Under the pieces are notes generated by a model, which did not search any database, was not told the origin of the DNA, and was given only the letters and a program-made list of their open reading frames with translations. This document shows, piece by piece, positions 56,540 to 64,000 of a stretch of DNA of 64,000 nt. Both the position numbers and the translations under genes were made by a program. Origin of the DNA: CAMLHU01 sp049680185 (GTDB lineage Bacteria; Gemmatimonadota; Gemmatimonadetes; Gemmatimonadales; GWC2-71-9); NCBI GenBank assembly GCA_049680185.1, contig JBAUHI010000076.1:1-64000 (forward strand), read 5' to 3'. Positions within the stretch are counted from its first letter, which is position 1; each line of letters opens with the position of its first letter.

Positions 56540-57445
56540 TCAGGGCTTCGTGGCCGCTGGATGGCAGACCAGCACCGGCACCTCGGCCGACCGGATGACC
56601 TTGTCGGCCACGCTGCCCAGCACCAGACGTCCGAGCCCGGTGCGTCCATGGGTGCTGATCGCGATGAGGTCGGCCCCCTCGGTCCGTGCCCGATCGACCA
56701 GCCACGCCGCAGCGTTGGTCGACTCGCCGAGGGCGGTGCGCACCGGCACACCGGCGCTGGTCAGGCGTTTCGCGCTGGCCGTCAGGTAGTGCTCGGCGGC
56801 GGTGCGGAGCTCCTGGGTGGTGGTCATCGGTGGAACGATCGGCATCTCGAAGGCGAGCGGTGTGATGACCGCGGGTGCCACGCATCGGGCCAAGACGAGC
56901 GTCCCCTGGGGGGCCAGGAGCGCCCGGGCCGCCGGGATCGCGGTCTCCGAGAGAGGGCTCCCATCGACCGCCACCAGGGCCACGTGGAAGCGCGGCCCGA
57001 TCTTCCGCCCACCGTCAGGCCGGAGCAGGAGCACCTGCCCATCGAGGGTACGAAGCAGGCGGTCGGCCACGCTGCCCAGCCACGCGCGCACCACAGGTCC
57101 TCGGCCGTGGGTGCACATCACCACCAAATCCACGTTCTGCTCGCGCGCGAATCGCTCCACTTCGGTTGCCGGATCGCCATCGACGACCGTGGCCATGGCG
57201 GTGATGCCGAAGGCCTTGGCGGTCTCCTCAGCGACATCGCCGGCATACGTCACCAAATTCGTCCGGATCGCGGTGTGGATCGTCTCGGCCTGCAGGAGCG
57301 GCTCGTCCGGCGCCATCGTGGGCAGGGGCGCGTTCACAGCAATAATGTCGAGGTGAGCACCATCCGCGCGGGCAATGGCCGCCGCGAGCTCGAGTGCCTG
57401 TTCGGCGAAAGGACCACCATCGAGTGGGACCAGGATCCGGCGCAT
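56540..57445 (-). CDS. Universal stress protein with two tandem UspA domains
   Basis: A 301-residue cytoplasmic protein of two Usp domains: residues 1-145 (MRRILVPLDGGPFAEQALEL, VVMCTHGRGPVVRAWLGSVA) and 150-301 (VALVAVDGSPLSETAIPAAR, AISTHGRTGLGRLVLGSVAD). The G-2x-G-9x-G ATP-binding pattern (THGRTGLGRLVLGSVAD) is present in both. Such tandem Usp proteins are found in many bacteria; they respond to stress or starvation. It is next to kdpE on the same strand with a 124-base gap, and Kdp and Usp are both osmotic/energy-stress linked. Regulation not evident. Confidence 0.92.
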   Translation of the reverse strand: MRRILVPLDGGPFAEQALELAAAIARADGAHLDIIAVNAPLPTMAPDEPLLQAETIHTAIRTNLVTYAGDVAEETAKAFGITAMATVVDGDPATEVERFAREQNVDLVVMCTHGRGPVVRAWLGSVADRLLRTLDGQVLLLRPDGGRKIGPRFHVALVAVDGSPLSETAIPAARALLAPQGTLVLARCVAPAVITPLAFEMPIVPPMTTTQELRTAAEHYLTASAKRLTSAGVPVRTALGESTNAAAWLVDRARTEGADLIAISTHGRTGLGRLVLGSVADKVIRSAEVPVLVCHPAATKP

Positions 57446-57569
57446 GGGACCTTCCTATGGATGGGTCGCCGGCGGGGCTGGGCCACGTCGCGGTCGGCAC
57501 GCGCCTAGTGTACCCATTTGACGATGAAGATTTTCTGAACCTGGGGGGAGCTTCGTCTCAGCGAGGCGA

Positions 57570-58265
57570 TCAGCGTTCCACGAACAGCCGATAGCCGACC
57601 CCGGGCTCTGTAAGGAATAGCTCTGGTTGGGTGGGGTCCCGTTCGATCTTGTGCCGGAGCTGGGTCATGTACACGCGGAGGTAGTGGGTCTGGGTCGCGG
57701 CGTTGGGTCCCCAGACCTCACGCAGCAGCTGGCGATGCGTCAGCACCTTCCCGGAATGCCGGGCCAACTCGGCCAGCAGCTTGTACTCGGTGCGGGTGAG
57801 GTGCACTTCCTTCCCGTCCACCCGTACGATCCGCCCCGCCAGGTCCACTTCGAGCCGCCCCGCGCGCACGATGGGCTCGCCAGCGGCCGGCTCGGCCGCA
57901 TGCCGCAGGGCCACCCGCATCCGGGCCAGCAGTTCGCCGACGCCGAAGGGTTTGGTGAGATAGTCGTCGGCGCCAGCGTCGAGCGCCGCGACCTTGTCGT
58001 CCTCCCGGCCGCGTGCGGAAAGGACGATGATCGGCATCCGGCTCCACTCGCGGATCTGGCGGGTCACGTCGATCCCATCGCCATCGGGAAGGCCGAGGTC
58101 GAGGAGGACGAGATCGGGGCGACGCGCCGCGGCCTGCGCCAGGGCTTCCCGCGCGGTCCCGACCTCGACGAGTTCATACTCCGAAGCGCCGAGCGCGTTG
58201 CGGAGGAAACGCCGCATCTGGGGTTCGTCTTCCGCCAGGAGGACGACAGGACTCGGGCCGCTCAC
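57570..58265 (-). CDS. kdpE: KdpE-type response regulator
   Basis: OmpR/PhoB-type regulator of 231 residues that activates the kdp operon when phosphorylated by KdpD. The receiver domain has VVLLAEDEPQMRRFLRNALG, phosphoacceptor Asp in LVLLDLGLPDGDGI and Lys in DDYLTKPFGVGELLARM. The C-terminal DNA-binding domain shows EVHLTRTEYKLLAELARHSG, VLTHRQLLREVWGPNAATQT and HYLRVYMTQLRHKIE, matching KdpE. The start is GTG 58265, overlapping the kdpD stop (GTGA). Confidence 0.93.
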   Translation of the reverse strand: MSGPSPVVLLAEDEPQMRRFLRNALGASEYELVEVGTAREALAQAAARRPDLVLLDLGLPDGDGIDVTRQIREWSRMPIIVLSARGREDDKVAALDAGADDYLTKPFGVGELLARMRVALRHAAEPAAGEPIVRAGRLEVDLAGRIVRVDGKEVHLTRTEYKLLAELARHSGKVLTHRQLLREVWGPNAATQTHYLRVYMTQLRHKIERDPTQPELFLTEPGVGYRLFVER

Positions 58266-60949
58266 GCGTCGATCTCCGGGGGTGGGGCCGGGGGCGTTCC
58301 AGTGACGGGGATCCGGACCCGGAATATGGCGCCTCCGCCCGACCGGGCCTCCGCCCAGATCCTCCCACCGTGGGCCGCGACGATGCCGCGGCAGATGGCC
58401 AGGCCGAGTCCGACTCCACCGCCCGGTGCCGTGCCGTGGGCCCGGTGGAACTTCTCGAAGATCCGCTCTTCTTCGCCGGCGGGGATCCCGGGGCCCCGGT
58501 CGGCCACGTCGAGGACCACGCCGTCCTGGTCGGACCGGGCCCGGATCTCGATCGGCGTGCCGGCGGGCGTGTATTTGGCCGCGTTCTCGAGGAGATTCAC
58601 CAGCACCTGCTCGATCAGGAGTCCGTCGATCGGCACGAGCGGGAGGTCGTCGGGGAGGTCGGTGGTGACCGGGTGCGCCCCGAGCTTCTCGGTAAGCCGG
58701 ATGAGCGCCACGCCCACCACCTCTTCAAGCGGCTGCCACTCCTTCTCTGCCTGCAAGGACCCGGTCTCGACCCGGACCATGTTGAGCAGGTTGCCGACGA
58801 GCCGCGTCATGCGGCGCGACTCTTCAACCACGGTCTGCGCCAGGTCGCGACGCGAGTCGGCTGTGAGGGTGTGCTCACCGTCTAGGAGCGTGGAGGCCGC
58901 GCCCTCGATGGCGCCGAGGGGAGTGCGGAGATCATGGGAGAGCGAGCTGAGCAGCGACGTGCGCAAGCGTTCCGCCTCCACCTCGACCTGGGACCGACGC
59001 GAGTCCTCGGCCAGCTGGGCGCGTGCGATCGCGAGGCCGGCCTGCCCTGCGAATGCCTCCAGCAGGCGGCGTCGGTCGGGGTCCCGCCACCAACCGGGAT
59101 CGGCGGCGATCGCCAGGACCGCCACCGGTCCGCTGGTACCTGCAAGCGGCACAAAGAGATGCCGGGCCGCCGGGAGCGTGTCGGTCCCGGCGCCGGCGGT
59201 CTGTCCGTGGGTCAGCACCCAGTGGGCCACGCCAAGCTCCTTCGAGGCCTCGCCTTCGAGAGCGTCGGTCCACCGCAATTCCGACGCGGCATCGGCCACG
59301 AGGACCGACGCGGGGCCGCCGAAGACCTCGCCCGCACGCGCGGCGATCGTGGTGACCACGGCGGGGAGATCGGCCGCCCCGGCCAGCGCGCGGCTCAGTG
59401 TATAGAGGGCCGACGTGCGCTCCTCCCGGGCGCGGGCCGCGACCACCTGTGATCGGATCCGGCTGGTGAGGCGGCTCATCGCCAGCGCGATCAGGAGCAT
59501 CACGACGAAGGTGAGGACGTAGCCCCCGTCCGAGACCGAGAAGTTGTAGAACGGAGGGACAAAGCAGAAGTCGAAGAGCGCGATGCTGACCAGGGACGCT
59601 GCCACCGCCGGGCCCCGGGCGTACCGTGCCGACACGATGACGACGGCCAGGAGGTAGAGCATCGCGACGTCGATCGTCTTGAGGGAGCTACGGAGGAGGA
59701 GGCCCGCTGCCGTGGCGCCGGCGATCCAGCCAAGTGCCGCGAGGTATTCGCGCACAGGGACCACGCCCCGGGGTGCCAGATGTGGGCGAGGGCGCGGCGC
59801 GTCGGCATCGCCGGTGATCACGTAGACGTCGATGTCGCCGCTCCCGCGGACCAGATCGTCGAGGAGGGAACCGCGGAATCGATCCCGCCAGCGGGAGTGC
59901 GTCGGCTTTCCGACGATGATACGGGTCACGTTCTGACGGCGGGCATACGCCAGGACCTCCTCGCTCGGGTCCGCTCCGCTGAGGACCGCGGTCTCGGCGC
60001 CCAGCTCCGCGGCGAGGGCCAGATTGGCAGAGAGCGCCTCACGGTCCCCGATCGGAAGTCGGTCGTCCCCCGGCGTCTCGACGTGGACCGCGATCCAGGT
60101 GGCGCCGAAGCCGGTGGCCATCTGGCGCGCGGAGCGTACGAGTCGCGCGGCGGCCGGGTTGGCGCCGACGCAGACGAGCAGCCGCTCGCCGGCCGGCCAG
60201 ATCGCGTCGATCCCCTGCGCGTGGCGATATCCCCGCATCTCCGCGTCCACCCGCTCTGCCGTGCGGCGGAGGGCCAGCTCGCGGAGCGCGATGAGATTCC
60301 CCTCGCGGAAGAACCGCTCGAGTGCCCGCCCGGCGGCGTCGCCCAGATACACTTTCCCTTGCCGCAAGCGCTCCCGCAGGACGTCAGGTGTGACATCGAC
60401 AAGTGCCACTTCGTCGGCCCGCTCAAGGACGGCATCGGGGACGCGTTCGCGGACGGTGACCCCGGTGATCTGCGCCACCACGTCGTTGAGGCTCTCGAGA
60501 TGCTGGACGTTGATGGCGGTGAGGACGTCGATCCCAGCGCCCAGGAGCTCTTCGATATCCTGCCAGCGCTTGGCGTGCCGTGATCCCGGCGCGTTGGTAT
60601 GGGCGAGTTCGTCCACCAGGATCAAGGCAGGGTGGCGGGCCAGCGCACCATCGAGGTCGAACTCCGACAGGTGGGCGTCGCGGTACTCCACGTCACGGCG
60701 GGGTAGGACCTCCAGTCCCTCAAGGAGTTGCGCGGTCTCGACGCGCCCGTGCGTCTCCACCGCCCCGACGACCACATCCACCCCCGTCTCCTTCGCGGCG
60801 CGCGCCGCCTCGAGCATGGCATAGGTCTTGCCGACGCCGGGCGCGGCGCCGAGGAAGACCTTCAGGTTGCCGCGCGCGGCCCGTCGTTCCCCCTCGCGCA
60901 GCTGCGCGAGGAGAACGTCGGGGTCGGGGCGGTGGTCGGGTGCGGGCAT
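58262..60949 (-). CDS. kdpD: KdpD osmosensitive potassium-channel sensor histidine kinase
   Basis: An 895-residue membrane kinase. The N-terminal KdpD domain has Walker A LKVFLGAAPGVGKTYAMLEA and LVDELAHTNAPGSRHAKRWQ. A Usp-like domain follows (VCVGANPAAARLVRSARQMA). Four closely spaced membrane segments of the DUF4118 type (GATAAGLLLRSSLKTIDVAM, LYLLAVVIVSARYARG) lead to a GAF-like part and the kinase: H-box LLSSLSHDLRTPLGAIEGAA, N-box NLLENAAKYTPAGT and G boxes VADRGPGIPAGEEERIFEKF, GVGLGLAICRGIVA. The order matches full-length KdpD. kdpE overlaps by GTGA. Confidence 0.95.
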   Translation of the reverse strand: MPAPDHRPDPDVLLAQLREGERRAARGNLKVFLGAAPGVGKTYAMLEAARAAKETGVDVVVGAVETHGRVETAQLLEGLEVLPRRDVEYRDAHLSEFDLDGALARHPALILVDELAHTNAPGSRHAKRWQDIEELLGAGIDVLTAINVQHLESLNDVVAQITGVTVRERVPDAVLERADEVALVDVTPDVLRERLRQGKVYLGDAAGRALERFFREGNLIALRELALRRTAERVDAEMRGYRHAQGIDAIWPAGERLLVCVGANPAAARLVRSARQMATGFGATWIAVHVETPGDDRLPIGDREALSANLALAAELGAETAVLSGADPSEEVLAYARRQNVTRIIVGKPTHSRWRDRFRGSLLDDLVRGSGDIDVYVITGDADAPRPRPHLAPRGVVPVREYLAALGWIAGATAAGLLLRSSLKTIDVAMLYLLAVVIVSARYARGPAVAASLVSIALFDFCFVPPFYNFSVSDGGYVLTFVVMLLIALAMSRLTSRIRSQVVAARAREERTSALYTLSRALAGAADLPAVVTTIAARAGEVFGGPASVLVADAASELRWTDALEGEASKELGVAHWVLTHGQTAGAGTDTLPAARHLFVPLAGTSGPVAVLAIAADPGWWRDPDRRRLLEAFAGQAGLAIARAQLAEDSRRSQVEVEAERLRTSLLSSLSHDLRTPLGAIEGAASTLLDGEHTLTADSRRDLAQTVVEESRRMTRLVGNLLNMVRVETGSLQAEKEWQPLEEVVGVALIRLTEKLGAHPVTTDLPDDLPLVPIDGLLIEQVLVNLLENAAKYTPAGTPIEIRARSDQDGVVLDVADRGPGIPAGEEERIFEKFHRAHGTAPGGGVGLGLAICRGIVAAHGGRIWAEARSGGGAIFRVRIPVTGTPPAPPPEIDA

Positions 60950-60998
60950 ATGATATGAAAGGAAAGGTATCGTCTGGCAGGCGAGCCGGCGGGAGCGG

Positions 60999-62342
60999 CT
61001 AGAACCGGACCAGCAGGGCGGCGTTGATCCGAGTCTCGGTCTTCCGGAGGTCAGGGGTGAACCCTGCCACCACCGATCCGGGAGCCCCCGAGTTCCCGTT
61101 CGGTGGGGTCACACCGCCGGGGCCGGCAAAGTATGGGACATTGGCGGCCCGGTGGTCGAGCTCGAGGCGGAAGGTCGTGATCTGATCGGGCATGTAATCG
61201 ATGGTGGCCGAGGCGTCCCAGGCAGAGAACTGATCTCCGGGGTTCTCCGTGAAGTAGGGCGTGCCCGAGAGCGCCGTGGCGCCGTTGATCGGGGGGAGGA
61301 GCACGAGGTACCGACCGGGATTGGTCACCGCACCACCACCGAGCGTGAGCCCGTAGCGGTCGTCCGCGAACCACAGCCTGTTGTAGAGCATGGCGCCGAG
61401 GAAGTACTGGGCAGGGCCACCGGTCCCTCCGCTGCAGGAGACTCCGGCACCCGACTCGCACCCGGCATCCACCGTGAGGGAGAAGGCGGCGCGATGGAGG
61501 GCGCGCCCAGGGTGGTCGTAGTATTTCACCTGCAGACTGTTGTCCGAGTGGATGCGCGCCCGGCCCGGCAGTCCGAGCCAGTCGTGGCCCCAGTAGCTGT
61601 TCGAGAGGATCGAGACCCGCGCATCGGGGCGCCAGAGCACTTGTGCGCCGATCCCCGGCGCTTCGTTGTACATCCCGTACGACTGCCATCCGTTCACGAT
61701 CCACGGCCCGATCTTGAGCTTGTCGCTCGGGAAGAACTGGAGGCGGATCCCGTTGAAGAACCATGGGGTGTTGGACGAGACGTACGACGGCTGGTAGGTC
61801 CAGTTGTCGAAGTTGTAGTAGCTGAAGAGCCCGACATAGGACATGAAGATCCCGGCGTCGAGGTTGATCCCGTGCATCGCGTCCCAGTGATAGCCGCCGT
61901 ACGCCTCCGACAGATAGCGGTAGGCGTCCGCGAGCTGCCATTGGCCGCGGCCGGTGCTGGCGTCGTTGCGCGGCGTCATCGTCGAGTACATCCCGAACTG
62001 TGTCATCAGCCGCCCGCGGGCGTGCTGGTAGTGGAAATCGCCGCCGATGCCGAGTTGCTGGACCTGGACCTCGCTGGTGCGTCCGCTCTCGGAGGTGCCC
62101 ACCAGGGTGTGGTCGCCAGGCTGGTTGAAGTCATAGATGTACGACACATCCACCCGGAACTCGCCGGTGAAGTACTTGGAATCGAGCAGGGAACCCGTCT
62201 GCCGTCCGTTGCCGTTGAGCCACGTGAAGTCGCCAAAGGCGAATGGGGCGCTCCGGGGCAGTGCCGCCGCGGTGTCGGACTGGGCAATGGCCGGGGTAGG
62301 AACGATCCCGCCGAGCAGTGCCGCAAGGACAAGACGACGCAT
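60999..62342 (-). CDS. Outer-membrane beta-barrel protein within the kdp operon
   Basis: A 447-residue protein with a signal peptide (MRRLVLAALLGGIVPTPAIAQ) and a porin-like mature region dominated by alternating residues and aromatic girdles (FGDFTWLNGNGRQTGSLL, FRVDVSYIYDFNQPGDHTL, YLSEAYGGYHWDAMHGINLD, GPWIVNGWQSYGMYNE). It ends in Phe (RINAALLVRF), the barrel signal. It resembles the Porin_4/BBP2-type barrel. Start ATG 62342 has GGAGG seven bases upstream. It lies 13 bases after kdpC and ahead of kdpD. It may let K+ cross the outer membrane for the Kdp pump; inferred from position alone. Confidence 0.85.
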   Translation of the reverse strand: MRRLVLAALLGGIVPTPAIAQSDTAAALPRSAPFAFGDFTWLNGNGRQTGSLLDSKYFTGEFRVDVSYIYDFNQPGDHTLVGTSESGRTSEVQVQQLGIGGDFHYQHARGRLMTQFGMYSTMTPRNDASTGRGQWQLADAYRYLSEAYGGYHWDAMHGINLDAGIFMSYVGLFSYYNFDNWTYQPSYVSSNTPWFFNGIRLQFFPSDKLKIGPWIVNGWQSYGMYNEAPGIGAQVLWRPDARVSILSNSYWGHDWLGLPGRARIHSDNSLQVKYYDHPGRALHRAAFSLTVDAGCESGAGVSCSGGTGGPAQYFLGAMLYNRLWFADDRYGLTLGGGAVTNPGRYLVLLPPINGATALSGTPYFTENPGDQFSAWDASATIDYMPDQITTFRLELDHRAANVPYFAGPGGVTPPNGNSGAPGSVVAGFTPDLRKTETRINAALLVRF

Positions 62343-62355
62343 CGGGTCCTCCAGG

Positions 62356-62940
62356 TCAGCGCCGCTCGGCGGCGGCGCTGTCCAGGGCAAGGTTGAGGAA
62401 CAGCACATTGACGCGGGGATCGCCGAAGAGGCCGAAGGTCCGTCCGGTGGTGGCGTGCACCACCAGCGTCCGCAGCTCGTTCGCCGCCATCCCGCGCACC
62501 CGCGCGACGCGCTCCACCTGAAATTCGGCCGCGGCGGGCGAGATGTCCGGATCGAGCCCGCTGGCCGATGCGGTCAGGAGGTCGGCGGGGATCGGTGCGA
62601 CGTTGGCGGGGTCGGCGGCGCGCAGCCGCTGGGCGCGTGTCAGTATCGAGTCGCTCAGCGCGGGATTCGACGGCGCCAAGTTGCTCCCGCCCGATGCGTC
62701 TGCGTCGTAGGGCACCGGCGCCGTGGCGGAGGGGCGGCCCCAGAAGTGGCCGGGATCGTCGAACCACTGGCCGATCAGCTTCGAGCCGACGATCGTGTCG
62801 CCCCGGGACACCCAGCTCCCGGCGGCGCGTCCGGGGAAGAAGGCGTGGGCGCCGAGGGTGACCACTGCCGGATAGACCACACCGGTCAGCAGGGTCAGGC
62901 CGGCGAGGATCACCAGCGCGGGGCGGAGTTGACGGAGCAC
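62356..62940 (-). CDS. kdpC: KdpC subunit of K+-transporting ATPase
   Basis: A 194-residue membrane-anchored subunit that stabilises the KdpFABC pump. The single N-terminal membrane helix (ALVILAGLTLLTGVVYPAVV) precedes the extracellular domain with GSKLIGQWFDDPGHFWGRPS, PVPYDADASGGSNLAPSNPA, LTASASGLDPDISPAAAEFQ and RVARVRGM, all conserved KdpC blocks. kdpB ends nine bases upstream and the barrel gene starts 13 bases downstream on the same strand. KdpA lies presumably beyond the window edge. Confidence 0.95.
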   Translation of the reverse strand: MLRQLRPALVILAGLTLLTGVVYPAVVTLGAHAFFPGRAAGSWVSRGDTIVGSKLIGQWFDDPGHFWGRPSATAPVPYDADASGGSNLAPSNPALSDSILTRAQRLRAADPANVAPIPADLLTASASGLDPDISPAAAEFQVERVARVRGMAANELRTLVVHATTGRTFGLFGDPRVNVLFLNLALDSAAAERR

Positions 62941-62949
62941 CGGGCCTCC

Positions 62950-64000
62950 TCAGGCCAGTCCGAGCGTTGAGAGCACCAGGTCGATGAGCTTGATCCCGAT
63001 GAAGGGGATCAGGAGACCACCGACGCCGTAGAGCAGGAGGTTCTGGCGCAGGACGGCGGCTGCGCCGAGGGGCCGATACTTGACGCCACGGAGGGCGAGC
63101 GGGATCAGCCCGACGATGACGAGGGCGTTGAAGATCACAGCGGAGAGGATCGCGCTCGCGGGCGAGGCGAGATGCATCACGTTGAGTGCGCCCAGGGCAG
63201 GGTAGGTCACCGCGAACGCCGCGGGTATGATCGCGAAATACTTGGCCACGTCGTTGGCGATGCTGAAGGTCGTGAGCGCGCCGCGGGTCATCAGGAGTTG
63301 CTTCCCGGTCTCCACCACGGCGATGAGCTTGGTCGGGTCGGAGTCGAGGTCCACCATGTTCCCGGCCTCCCTGGCGGCCTGGGTGCCGGAGTGCATCGCC
63401 ACCGCCACGTCGGCCTGCGCCAGCGCGGGAGCGTCGTTAGTGCCATCGCCCGTCATCGCGACCAACCGGCCGCCCGCCTGATACTGGCGAATGAGCGCCA
63501 GTTTCGCTTCCGGCGTGGCCTGCGCCACGAAGTCGTCCACCCCGGCCTCCGCCGCGATGGCCGCCGCAGTGATCGGATTGTCCCCGGTCACCATCACGGT
63601 ACGGATCCCCATCCGGCGGAGGTCGGCAAATCGCTCGCGGATCCCTCCCTTCACCACGTCCTTGAGCTGGATCACTCCCAGCACCTCGGCACCATCGGCG
63701 ACCAGGAGCGGGGTGCCGCCGCCGCGGGCCACGTCCTCGACGAGCGCCGTGACCGCGGCGGGGACGGTGCCGCCGGCCTTGCGGACCCAGCCGATCACCG
63801 CATCGGCGGCGCCCTTGCGGACCCGCCGTGGACCCAAGTCCACGCCGCTCATCCGGGTCTGGGCGGTGAACGGCACGAACACCGCGCCGAGGTCGTGCAC
63901 ATCGCGCTCGCGGAGGCCGAACATCTCCTTGGCCAGGATCACGACGCTCCGGCCCTCCGGCGTCTCGTCGGCGAGCGAGGCGAGCTGGGCCGCGTCGGCC
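62950..64000 (-). CDS. kdpB: KdpB, P-type ATPase subunit of the potassium pump (5' end outside window)
   Basis: The C-terminal about 350 residues of the catalytic subunit, which uses ATP to drive high-affinity K+ uptake. Seen are SGVDLGPRRVRKGAADAVIG (nucleotide-binding), MVTGDNPITAAAIAAEAGVD, the hinge AMTGDGTNDAPALAQADVAV and the late membrane segments TTFSIANDVAKYFAIIPAAF, AILSAVIFNALVIVGLIPLA, typical of KdpB. The phosphorylation motif DKTGT is beyond the window edge. Stop at 62950. Confidence 0.96.
   Translation of the reverse strand, partial: ADAAQLASLADETPEGRSVVILAKEMFGLRERDVHDLGAVFVPFTAQTRMSGVDLGPRRVRKGAADAVIGWVRKAGGTVPAAVTALVEDVARGGGTPLLVADGAEVLGVIQLKDVVKGGIRERFADLRRMGIRTVMVTGDNPITAAAIAAEAGVDDFVAQATPEAKLALIRQYQAGGRLVAMTGDGTNDAPALAQADVAVAMHSGTQAAREAGNMVDLDSDPTKLIAVVETGKQLLMTRGALTTFSIANDVAKYFAIIPAAFAVTYPALGALNVMHLASPASAILSAVIFNALVIVGLIPLALRGVKYRPLGAAAVLRQNLLLYGVGGLLIPFIGIKLIDLVLSTLGLA

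Noticed and set aside
1..64000. tRNA or rRNA genes, insertion sequences, prophage
   Set aside because: No tRNA T-loop and acceptor-stem pairs, rRNA or transposase signatures were seen on either strand by reading; a computed scan could still find a missed short RNA.

Overview
The window is dense, G+C-rich (about two thirds G+C by eye) bacterial chromosome. It looks like a diderm from the Gemmatimonadota or a close relative; this is an inference. The basis is a housekeeping set of bacterial type, lipopolysaccharide-type glycosyltransferases (GT9, GT2), outer-membrane barrels with signal peptides, a PorX-like response regulator of the kind known from Bacteroidota, and an outer-membrane barrel gene embedded in a kdp operon. 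No rRNA, tRNA, CRISPR array, prophage or insertion sequence was recognised. About 60 genes are packed tightly, and roughly twenty gene pairs overlap by ATGA, GTGA or TGATG, which implies widespread translational coupling.

Layout. 1-7.3 kb (minus strand): the end of a thiE-like gene, fmt, def, yajC, tgt, queA and ruvB, then a 57-residue zinc-ribbon gene and ruvA, ruvC and yebC. This is formylation/deformylation, queuosine tRNA modification and Holliday-junction processing. 7.4-10.2 kb: a lipoprotein, a DnaB-type RecA-fold ATPase and a GT9 heptosyltransferase-like enzyme. 10.3-16.3 kb (plus strand): a translationally coupled envelope operon of a PorX-like regulator, an MsbA-like flippase and three glycosyltransferases. 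16.2-19.4 kb: a patatin-ferredoxin fusion, an orphan OppC-type permease and a class V aminotransferase. 19.5-27.3 kb: tyrS, a class A penicillin-binding protein, an amidohydrolase, argR, an HNH nuclease and a tandem pair of GT9 paralogues. 27.3-32.4 kb (minus strand): a DUF4390-like protein, an Omp85-like barrel and an NtrC/NtrY two-component pair. 33-35 kb: a NYN-LOTUS RNA-associated protein and alkyladenine glycosylase. 35-45 kb: a small outer-membrane protein, kbl-tdh, a 55-residue protein, a cation exporter, rlmI, thiE, mltG, ruvX and rho. 45.3-54.8 kb: a 96-residue unknown with a stand-alone phosphoacceptor-helix miniprotein, then a MoxR-type cluster (RDD-SpoIIM fusion, membrane protein, DUF4129, DUF4350, MoxR, M1 peptidase, DUF58). 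54.9-57.4 kb: arsR-arsM and a double UspA protein. 57.6-64 kb (minus strand): kdpB (cut by the window edge), kdpC, an outer-membrane barrel, kdpD and kdpE.

Three genome-scale patterns stand out. First, intergenic elements built from 7-base repeats (GTGAACG or TATCGGC), usually as imperfect inverted pairs, recur about every 10 kb. Second, many genes have a TANNNT -10 box ending 5-6 bases before the start codon, so leaderless transcripts are expected. Third, ruvC appears to start at CTG, overlapping the yebC stop codon. Best candidates for undescribed biology are the HisKA-only miniprotein with its 96-residue partner, the PorX-flippase-glycosyltransferase operon, the patatin-ferredoxin fusion, the NYN-LOTUS protein with an arginine/glycine linker, and the repeat family, including an octamer array inside tgt that could switch the reading frame.
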